From positions 2,480,001-2,544,000 of the forward strand of contig NZ_JAGINT010000002.1 in the NCBI RefSeq assembly GCF_017876295.1: DNA of 64,000 nucleotides, read 5' to 3'. The notes below the pieces were generated by a model. It had not been told where the DNA came from, made no database searches, and saw only the letters and a program-made list of their open reading frames with translations. Of the stretch, positions 58,320-64,000 are shown in pieces. This DNA comes from Kribbella aluminosa. Lineage in GTDB: Bacteria > Actinomycetota > Actinomycetes > Propionibacteriales > Kribbellaceae. The translations under genes were made by a program, and so were the position numbers. The first letter of the stretch is position 1; every line of letters starts with the position of its first letter.

Positions 58320-58882
58320 GACTGCTCCGGTCCGAGGGTACTGAGCACCAGTGCCCTCACATAGGCGGGATGGATCGGCTCGCCGGTGATCAGCAGCCGG
58401 TAGTACAGCGGGCCGACGAACTGGTCGACGAGGACCTGCGGATCGGCGTGCACGGGCAGCAGCCCGTCCGCCTGCGCGTGCGCGATCACCGCGGTGACGG
58501 CGGCGTGCCGCTCGGCCCAGAGCGCGCGCACGCTGTCGCCGACGCGCGGCTCCCGGGCGGCCGCCGCGGTGAGGTCGGCGACCAGCGTGGTGGGGATGGC
58601 TTCGAGGGTGGCGGCGATCCCGGTGACCAGCTCGGTCAGGTCCCGCCGCGGGTCGCCGCTCGGCTCGAACGGTACGGCGCTGCGCAGGCCGGCGATCAGC
58701 GCGACCACGAGCTCCGCCTTGCTCGGCCAGCGCCGGTAGAGCGTGGTCTTCGCGACCCCGGCCCGCTCGGCGACCCGGTCGACCGACATCCCGTCGTACC
58801 CCCGGGCCCGCATCTCGGTCATCGCGGCGTCCAGCACCCGCGCCTCGACCCCCGCGTCCCGCGGCCGTCCGCGTCCGGCCAT
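58316..58882 (-). CDS. TetR family transcriptional regulator
   Basis: The 188-aa protein starts at ATG 58882 with GGAGG 6 nt upstream. The HTH (about 10-55) has AAMTEMRARGYDGMSVDRVAERAGVAKTTLYRRWPSK. The C-terminal helical domain is of the TetR_C_11 type (VDQFVGPLYYRLLITGEPI). It is upstream of and coupled to the SRPBCC gene, and divergent from an MFS transporter. Inverted CGCTACTGCAGT elements lie between, so it probably controls both. Confidence 0.92.
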   Translation of the reverse strand: MAGRGRPRDAGVEARVLDAAMTEMRARGYDGMSVDRVAERAGVAKTTLYRRWPSKAELVVALIAGLRSAVPFEPSGDPRRDLTELVTGIAATLEAIPTTLVADLTAAAAREPRVGDSVRALWAERHAAVTAVIAHAQADGLLPVHADPQVLVDQFVGPLYYRLLITGEPIHPAYVRALVLSTLGPEQS

Positions 58883-58898
58883 GCGCCGCCTCCTTTAT

Positions 58899-58952
58899 CG
58901 CTACTGCAGTGTCGAAAAGAACCGTAGCAGGGTTTACGCAACTGCGGTAGCG
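58899..58952. promoter_or_regulatory. TetR operator-like inverted elements
   Basis: CGCTACTGCAGT (58899-58910) and ACTGCGGTAGCG (58941-58952) are inverted copies (11 of 12) 30 nt apart, with a third half-like CCGTAGCAG (58922-58930) between. They lie 17 nt upstream of tetR and in the divergent MFS promoter region. Confidence 0.5.
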
Positions 58953-59001
58953 GAAATAAACGCTGCCATCCGTTGTCAGGTATCGCTGTCACCGTTGGTA
59001 G

Positions 59002-60225
59002 GTGACTTCGCGGACCCGGTTGCTGCTGCCCGCAACGTTCATCACCTCCCTCGGGAACAACATCCAGCTACTGGGCGCCGCGCTGCTGCTGGTTCGCGCG
59101 CACGGGTCGATGCTGGACGTCGGGTGGTTGTTCATCGCGGTCGCGGTCCCGCAGGCGGTGCTCTCGCCGTACTTCGGCCGGCTCGCGGACCGGTTCGACC
59201 GGCGGCGGCTGTGGGTGGTGTGCGATGTGCTGAGCGCCGGCGTCGCGCTCGCGTTGCCGGTCGGTCTCGCGCTGGGTGTGCCGCAGCAGCCGCTCGTCTA
59301 CGCGACCAACTTCGCGCTGGCTGTCATCGCCGCCCAGTTCACCCCGGCCAGCGCTGCCCTCATCCGTGAACGCGTCGCCGCCGACCGCCTCCGCCACTTC
59401 AACGCCCACTACGAAATAGCCCTCCAGTCCGGCATGCTCCTCTCCGCAGCCGTCGGCGGAGTAGCACTCCAGTACTTCGGCCCTCAACCCCTCTTCACCT
59501 TCAACGCCTGCACCTTCGCCCTCTCGGCCCTGCTGGTAGCAGCAGTAGGCGCCAAGCGCGGGACCGTCGTCCCCATCAAGCCCTTGCCTGTATTGCACCC
59601 AACGAATCGCGGACAGGTTCTTGGGCTCGGGCCGTTGGTTGTGCTGTTCGGGCAGGGGCTTGTGGTGGTGACTGTGTTCAACGCGTTGATGCCGGTGCTC
59701 GTCGTGGGGGAGTGGCATCGGGGCGCAGGGGTGCTCGGGGTGACGGATGCGCTGGGTGGGGTCGGGTTCTTGCTGGCGGCAACCGTCTACCGGTGGTCGG
59801 GGAAGTGGTTGGGGGATTTGCGGTTGGCGGTCGGAGGGTTCCTGGTCTGCAGCGGTTTGCTGGTGCTGCAGCCGCTCTTCGGAGTGCCGGCGCTGATGGG
59901 ACTCGTGCTGCTCGGCGCGTTCTTGTTCGGGCAGTCGCGGATCGCCACCCGGTCGCTGCTCATGACCTCCGTCGACGAGTCCCGCGTTGGCCACGCCTTC
60001 GGTGTCGCCAACGGGTACGGTCTCGCCGCGACGGTCGTCGTGATGCTGATCGCCTCCCTCGTCACCGGCCGCTCCGACACCCGCTTCGGGTTCGCCGTAC
60101 TCGCGCTGATCGGCGTACTGTCCGCAATCCTCGCCGCCGTCTGGATCTCAACCATTTCCCGGCGGGCCGCATCCAACCAGCATGAACCGCGCCCAGTCGT
60201 TCGATCACCTGGCGGAGCGCTATGA
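59002..60225 (+). CDS. MFS transporter
   Basis: The 407-aa protein starts at GTG 59002. Twelve hydrophobic segments are seen, starting LLLPATFITSLGNNIQLLGAALL. The TM2-3 loop GRLADRFDRRRLWVV and TM4-5 ANFALAVIAAQFTPASAALIRE fit the MFS_3/antibiotic-efflux-type branch. The C-terminal end overlaps the methyltransferase gene by 44 nt. It is divergent from TetR, which suggests drug- or metabolite-induced efflux. The substrate is unknown. Confidence 0.87.
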   Translation: MTSRTRLLLPATFITSLGNNIQLLGAALLLVRAHGSMLDVGWLFIAVAVPQAVLSPYFGRLADRFDRRRLWVVCDVLSAGVALALPVGLALGVPQQPLVYATNFALAVIAAQFTPASAALIRERVAADRLRHFNAHYEIALQSGMLLSAAVGGVALQYFGPQPLFTFNACTFALSALLVAAVGAKRGTVVPIKPLPVLHPTNRGQVLGLGPLVVLFGQGLVVVTVFNALMPVLVVGEWHRGAGVLGVTDALGGVGFLLAATVYRWSGKWLGDLRLAVGGFLVCSGLLVLQPLFGVPALMGLVLLGAFLFGQSRIATRSLLMTSVDESRVGHAFGVANGYGLAATVVVMLIASLVTGRSDTRFGFAVLALIGVLSAILAAVWISTISRRAASNQHEPRPVVRSPGGAL

Positions 60226-60835
60226 CCGGCTCGGCGAGCTGACCGCCGACCACGTCACCGCCTGGCTCCCCACAGTCCTCCCGGCGAACCGCCGCCGCGC
60301 CATCGACCTCGGCTGCGGCGCCGGCCGGCACGCCGTCGTACTCGCGGACCACTTCGACCAGGTCGACGCGATCGACCTGTCCGGCCCGATGATCCGCCTC
60401 GCCCGCCGCAAGCGCCCGCGCGCGAACATCTCGTACGTCGAAGCCGGCATCCTCGACATCACCGGCCAGTACGACTTCGTCACCAGCTCCGCGACCCTGC
60501 ACCACGTCGCGGACCTCCCCGCCGTACTGCGACACATCCGCTCGCTCCTCGCCCCCGGCGGGATCGCAGCCCTCGCCGACACCGTCTCAGCACGCCCCGC
60601 GACCCCACGCTGGTGGCTGTACGGCGGGCAGCTCCGCATCCTCACCCGCAACCTCGCGAGCCGGAATCCGCACGCCTGGGAGATCTTCCGGCTGGCCACC
60701 GGCGACTGGCTCGAGCACCGCGCCTCCGACCGGTACCTGAGCCGCGAGACCTTCGAGCAGACGTACGCAGCCGCGCTCCCCGGCGCCCGCTTCACCCGCG
60801 TCGGCAACCAGCACGCGGCGCTCTTCGAAAAATAA
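60182..60835 (+). CDS. Class I SAM-dependent methyltransferase
   Basis: The 217-aa protein starts at ATG 60182 inside the 3' end of the MFS gene. SAM-binding motif I is AIDLGCGAGRHAVVLADHF, the acidic loop is VDAIDLSGPMIRLAR, and motif IV is TSSATLHHV, followed by RHIRSLLAPGGIAAL. It is of the methyltransferase_11/UbiE-like type. Substrate unknown. Coupling with the MFS gene suggests both act on the same metabolite. Its stop codon lies in the left arm of the MarR palindrome. Confidence 0.9.
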   Translation: MNRAQSFDHLAERYDRLGELTADHVTAWLPTVLPANRRRAIDLGCGAGRHAVVLADHFDQVDAIDLSGPMIRLARRKRPRANISYVEAGILDITGQYDFVTSSATLHHVADLPAVLRHIRSLLAPGGIAALADTVSARPATPRWWLYGGQLRILTRNLASRNPHAWEIFRLATGDWLEHRASDRYLSRETFEQTYAAALPGARFTRVGNQHAALFEK

Positions 60836-60859
60836 CAGCACTTATATAAGTGCTGTTAT
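60832..60859. promoter_or_regulatory. 28-bp perfect palindrome, MarR operator
   Basis: Each half is ATAACAGCACTTAT; the whole is a perfect palindrome centred at 60845/60846. It overlaps the stop of the methyltransferase gene. A TATGAT box (60857-60862), six bases before the MarR ATG, sits at its right end. Confidence 0.75.
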
Positions 60860-60868
60860 GATCGCCCC

Positions 60869-61336
60869 ATGGAGGATCCCACCGAACAGAGTTTGTGGCG
60901 GCCGTTGCACGAGCTGCTGACCCGGATGGACGGCGAGATCGGCCGGATCTACACCGACCGGGCGGTCCAGGGCCTGAAGCCGACATACGTCCGTGAGCTG
61001 CTCCAGCTGCATCTCAAGGGCCCGATGACGATCACCGAGCTGGCCGACGCGATCGGGCGCACGCACTCGGCGCTCAGCCAGAAGGTGTCCGCGATGCGCA
61101 CCGCCGGCCTGGTCCGGACCGTGCCGGGCGCGGACGCCCGCAGCAAACAGGTCACGTTGACCGCGAAGTCCAAGAAGCTCGTCGAGCTGCTGGCGGACGA
61201 GTGGCGCGCGACCGAGGCCGCGCTCGCGGAGCTCGAGGCAGAGCTGCCGTACCCGATGTCCCAGGTCGTCCGCGATGTCGAGGAAGCCCTTGCGAAGAAG
61301 AGCTTTCACGACCGGATCGCGGACCAGCTGCGGTGA
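60869..61336 (+). CDS. MarR family transcriptional regulator
   Basis: The 155-aa protein starts at ATG 60869, six bases after TATGAT with no ribosome site. The wing and recognition helix have MTITELADAIGRTHSALSQKVSAMRTAGLVRT and ADARSKQVTLTAKSKKLVE (wing). The N terminus has a dimerisation helix. The 28-bp palindrome lies in its promoter, so it should autorepress. It overlaps the downstream MFS gene by GTGA, forming a classic MarR/MFS efflux unit. Confidence 0.93.
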   Translation: MEDPTEQSLWRPLHELLTRMDGEIGRIYTDRAVQGLKPTYVRELLQLHLKGPMTITELADAIGRTHSALSQKVSAMRTAGLVRTVPGADARSKQVTLTAKSKKLVELLADEWRATEAALAELEAELPYPMSQVVRDVEEALAKKSFHDRIADQLR

Positions 61337-62565
61337 AGAACGCGCTCATCGACCTCGGCCCGCTGAAGGTCCTGACGTACCGGAGGCTGTGGATCGGGCA
61401 GGTGCTGTCCGGGTTCGGCGGTCAGCTGACGTTCGTCGCGGTGATGTTCCAGGTCTGGGACCAGACGTCGAGCCCGGCGTGGACCGGCGCGGTCGGGCTC
61501 GCGCAGGCGTTGCCGCTGATCGTGCTCGGGCTCTTCGCCGGCACCCTCGTCGACCGGCTGGAGCGCCGCAGGATCTACCTGGTCACCACGATCGGCCAGT
61601 GGCTGGTCGCGACGGTGATGGCGAGCCAGCTGCTGTTCGGCCGGGTTCCGGTCGGCGTACTGCTGGCGCTGATCGCCGTCCAGTCGTCATTCGGCGCGAC
61701 CGCCGGACCGGTGGCGCGGACCGTACTCCCGAAGCTGCTGCCCCGCGACCAACTGGCTGCCGGCATCGCGCTGAACCGGATCGGTTTCCAGGGCGCGATG
61801 CTGCTCGGCCCGGCGCTCGGCGGCTTGATCGTCGGCGCCTGGGGAGTCGGCGTCTGCTACCTCATCGACGCACTCAGCTTCCTGGCGGCGTTGTACGGCG
61901 TACTCGGGCTGCCGCGGATGCAGATCGAGAGCGCCACGAAGCCGGGTCTGCGCGGGGTGTGGGACGGGCTGCGGTTCGTGACCGCGACGCCGGTGATCCG
62001 CGGGGCCTTGATCACCGACCTGGCCGCGACCGTGTTGTCGATGCCGATCAGCCTGTTCCCGGTGATCAACGCCGAGCGGTTCGGCAACAACCCGCGGACG
62101 CTCGGGCTGTTCCTGACCGCGATCGCCGTCGGCGGGGTCGCCGCGTCGTTGTTCTCCGGTGCGTTCACCCGGCTCCCGCGGCACGGTGCCGTGATGCTGT
62201 GCGGTTCGGCGGCGTGGGGGATCGCCCTGCTGCTGTTCGCGTTCTCGCCGGTTCCGTGGCTGGCGTTGGCATGCCTCGCGATCGCCGGTGCCGCGGACAC
62301 GGTCGCCGTCGTGTCCCGCAGTACGATCGTCCAGCTCCACACGCCGTCGGAGTTGCTCGGCCGGGTGAGTGCCGCCGAGCAGATCGTCGGTCAGGCGGGT
62401 CCGGACCTCGGCAACCTCCGCGGCGGACTCGTCGCCCAGCTGACGTCACCGGTCGCATCGCTGGCGTCGGGCGCCTTGCTGTGTGTCGTGGCCGTTGCGG
62501 CGGTGGCGGCGACCACTCCGGGTCTGTCAGCGCGCGACGGTGCGGAAGCCGGCGTTGCCCATTGA
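61333..62565 (+). CDS. MFS transporter (EntS-like, MFS_3)
   Basis: The 410-aa protein is started at GTG 61333 in the GTGA overlap; the ORF to 61201 is inside MarR. It has twelve segments beginning LTYRRLWIGQVLSGFGGQ and the signature GLFAGTLVDRLERRRIYLVT. VLPKLLPRDQLAAGIALNRIGFQGAMLLGPALGG is characteristic of the enterobactin-exporter (EntS)-like group. It is probably a MarR-controlled efflux pump. The 3' end overlaps the formylglycine-generating enzyme gene by 39 nt, convergent. Confidence 0.9.
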   Translation: MKNALIDLGPLKVLTYRRLWIGQVLSGFGGQLTFVAVMFQVWDQTSSPAWTGAVGLAQALPLIVLGLFAGTLVDRLERRRIYLVTTIGQWLVATVMASQLLFGRVPVGVLLALIAVQSSFGATAGPVARTVLPKLLPRDQLAAGIALNRIGFQGAMLLGPALGGLIVGAWGVGVCYLIDALSFLAALYGVLGLPRMQIESATKPGLRGVWDGLRFVTATPVIRGALITDLAATVLSMPISLFPVINAERFGNNPRTLGLFLTAIAVGGVAASLFSGAFTRLPRHGAVMLCGSAAWGIALLLFAFSPVPWLALACLAIAGAADTVAVVSRSTIVQLHTPSELLGRVSAAEQIVGQAGPDLGNLRGGLVAQLTSPVASLASGALLCVVAVAAVAATTPGLSARDGAEAGVAH

Positions 62566-63480
62566 CGAGTCCGGCGTGTTCGACGAGCGGGCGGCGTTGC
62601 GGTAGCGGTTGCAGTACGAGTCGTGGCACAGGTACGAGCCGCCGCGCATCACCCGGGCCGCGCCGAGCGAGGGACCGGGCGGGTTCGCGGCGGGGGAGAA
62701 CTTGTAGTACCGCGGGCCGAACCAGTCCCCGCACCACTCCCAGACGTTCCCGACCATCTGCCACAGGCCGTACCCGTTCGGTTCGAACGTGCGCACCGGG
62801 GCAGTGGTGAGGAAGCCGTCCTCCTCGGTGTTCGTCCGTGGGAACTCGCCCTGCCAGATGTTGCACCGCCACTCGCCGCTGTCACCGCCGCTGTCGCCGC
62901 CGCCGAGCTCGTCGCCCCACGGGTACCGCTTGCCTTCCAGCCCGCCGCGGGCGGCGTACTCCCACTCGGCCTCGGTCGGCAGCCGCCGTCTCGCCCACTT
63001 GCAGTACGCCGTCGCGTCGTTCCAGCTCACGTGCACGACCGGGTGGTCCTCGAGCCCGTCCAGGTCCGACCGCGAACCGCCCGGATGCCGCCAGTCGGCA
63101 CCGCGGACACCCGCCCACCACGGGGTCCCGGACGCCGGCCCCATCACCTCGTCCGGCGCGGCCGCGAGCGCGAGGTGGAACACCGCGGAGTACCCGAAGG
63201 TCTCGGCCTCGGTCCGGTACCCGCTGGCATCGACGAAGCGCGCGAAGTCCGCGTTGGTCACGCTGGTCGCATCGATGCTGAACGGCGCGAGCTCGACCTG
63301 ATGCACCGGCGTCTCGCCGTCGGCAGGGTTCTCGTCACCGTTGCCGTTACCCATCGCGAACACCCCACCACCGAGCCCGACCTGCTCGACCCCATGCTCC
63401 CCCTGCCCGGCCGGCACCGCGGGAGGCGTCACCCCGCCAGCACGAGAAGGCGCACAACAGGACGGCTGCTCGTCGGTCAT
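62527..63480 (-). CDS. Formylglycine-generating enzyme (sulfatase-modifying factor)
   Basis: The 317-aa protein has the FGE-sulfatase fold. It begins a substrate-channel domain GGGVFAMGNGNGDENPADGETPVH, then TSVTNADFARFVDASGYRTEAE, LPTEAEWEYAARGG, and GNVWEWCGDWFGPRYY. The catalytic pair is Cys285 and Cys290 in GGSYLCHDSYCNRYRNAARS, as in human SUMF1. It converts a sulfatase Cys in a CxPxR motif to formylglycine using O2. The N terminus (SCCAPSR, Cys9) itself matches CxPxR. No sulfatase gene is present in the window. Confidence 0.93.
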   Translation of the reverse strand: MTDEQPSCCAPSRAGGVTPPAVPAGQGEHGVEQVGLGGGVFAMGNGNGDENPADGETPVHQVELAPFSIDATSVTNADFARFVDASGYRTEAETFGYSAVFHLALAAAPDEVMGPASGTPWWAGVRGADWRHPGGSRSDLDGLEDHPVVHVSWNDATAYCKWARRRLPTEAEWEYAARGGLEGKRYPWGDELGGGDSGGDSGEWRCNIWQGEFPRTNTEEDGFLTTAPVRTFEPNGYGLWQMVGNVWEWCGDWFGPRYYKFSPAANPPGPSLGAARVMRGGSYLCHDSYCNRYRNAARSSNTPDSSMGNAGFRTVAR

Positions 63481-63546
63481 ACCTGCAGCTTAGATTCGGC
63501 GCCGGAACGCGTCGGAAGGTAGCTCACCTGTCGGAGGTGCGTAGCT

Positions 63547-63891
63547 TCAGTTGAGGTCCAGAAAGTCCCGGAGCCATTGGTCGATCTCGTCGAGGCAGCC
63601 GGCCTCGACCTGCCCCGCCGGTCGGCTGATCCGTTGGCGGCTGATCGTCCGCGGCTGTTCCGTGAGGGCCCAACTCGCCTTGTGCAGCTTGAGTTTGGTT
63701 CCGCTCAGCCGCACGTGATGGGGCCAGCCGCGGTCCTTCGTCGTGACCGGCAAGGCGATCGCCAGATCCGGCACCGCGTCGAGATAGTCGTTCGAGGCGA
63801 CGATCACCGCCGGTCGCTCGCCGAACTGCTCACGCCCAGGAGTCGGGTCGGAGTCGACCCACACCACGTCGCCGCGGCGTAGTTCACGCAT
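63547..63891 (-). CDS. MazF/PemK-type toxin
   Basis: The 114-aa protein starts at ATG 63891. It matches the MazF/PemK endoribonuclease family: MRELRRGDVVWVDSDPTPGREQFGERPAVIVASND at the N terminus, then LPVTTKDRGWPHHVRL and RQRISRPAGQV. It cleaves RNA when free. The start codon overlaps the end of the upstream partner by 8 nt, so the pair is coupled. Length is typical. Confidence 0.9.
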   Translation of the reverse strand: MRELRRGDVVWVDSDPTPGREQFGERPAVIVASNDYLDAVPDLAIALPVTTKDRGWPHHVRLSGTKLKLHKASWALTEQPRTISRQRISRPAGQVEAGCLDEIDQWLRDFLDLN

Positions 63892-64000
63892 CAGCCAGAC
63901 CGTCCTCGCCCGCCTCGTCCCAGGCGGCGGTGACCTCGTCGTAGTCGCTGTCGCGGTTGCCCTCGGCGTATGCCCGACGGACGGCGGCGAAGCGCTGGTG
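63884..64000 (-). CDS. Antitoxin partner of MazF-type toxin, 5' truncated by window edge
   Basis: Only 38 C-terminal codons are in the window. They read RFAAVRRAYAEGNRDSDYDE, then TAAWDEAGEDGLADA and the stop at 63884-63886. The acidic, unstructured tail is typical of toxin-neutralising C termini. The overlap with the toxin start supports an antitoxin. The DNA-binding N terminus lies outside. Confidence 0.7.
   Translation of the reverse strand, partial: HQRFAAVRRAYAEGNRDSDYDEVTAAWDEAGEDGLADA

Overview
The window is 64 kb of very GC-rich DNA with dense, often overlapping genes, GTG and TTG starts, and families typical of Actinomycetota: a DUF5753/DUF397 regulatory pair, a SigB/F-type sigma factor, an actinobacterial SOS box, and many ABC, MFS, TetR, LysR, LacI and MarR genes. 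The gene mix (GH172/DUF2961, GH51, ABC-F) would suit a soil Propionibacteriales such as Kribbella, but that genus is an inference. The window looks chromosomal. I see no rRNA, tRNA, CRISPR array or phage. One insertion sequence is clear.

Layout. 0-5.8 kb: end of an amino acid deaminase coupled to a sugar-lactone oxidase, a PIG-L deacetylase, an alpha/beta hydrolase and small proteins. 5.2-9.1 kb: a three-gene operon (epimerase, MFS exporter, F420-reductase-like protein) divergent from a LysR regulator that has a candidate operator and a leaderless promoter. 9.2-12.1 kb: a gene with an SOS box, then a complete IS481-family element (9697-11138, 15-bp target duplication) inserted in the remnant of a regulator/DHA2-exporter pair. 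12.1-17.4 kb: gnd, a large secreted GH172 protein and an isochorismatase-like protein. 17.4-21.1 kb: related palindromic repeats, a chimeric YegP-like/transglycosylase gene and 1.1 kb of tandem repeats. 21-25 kb: tyrS with a structured leader, idi, a thioredoxin-reductase-like flavoprotein and a ketopantoate-reductase-like gene.

25-33 kb: a Dpp/Opp-type peptide ABC operon with its lipoprotein, divergent from a two-component system. 33-37 kb: an ABC-F gene behind a leaderless cysteine-containing uORF and alternative hairpins, then a membrane protein with a NarL-type two-component pair. 37.5-43.1 kb: ArsR-CDF metal efflux, a GNAT enzyme with an in-frame 21-bp minisatellite, a small membrane protein with an overlapping uORF, an epoxide hydrolase, a quinone oxidoreductase and DUF2461. 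43.8-46.1 kb: an XRE-DUF5753 regulator, small ORFs and a DUF397 protein, with two near-identical operator-like sites. 46.3-54.5 kb: sigma factor, membrane protein, frameshifted secreted peptidase, geranylgeranyl-reductase-like flavoprotein, regulator/ABC-2 exporter and an alcohol dehydrogenase. 54.6-57.6 kb: a paralogue of the 40-kb small membrane protein, again with a uORF, then GH51 arabinofuranosidase divergent from a LacI regulator. 57.8-64 kb: SRPBCC/TetR, MFS and methyltransferase, MarR/MFS with a perfect palindromic operator, a formylglycine-generating enzyme, and a MazF-type toxin with its antitoxin running off the right edge.

Two features recur. At least eleven starts lie 6-7 nt after a TANNNT box with no Shine-Dalgarno, the pattern of leaderless transcription. 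Several intergenic gaps hold long imperfect palindromes. The candidates most worth following as undescribed systems are the XRE-DUF5753/small-ORF/DUF397 locus with paired operators, the uORF-coupled small membrane protein family present twice, and the leaderless uORF in front of the ABC-F gene.
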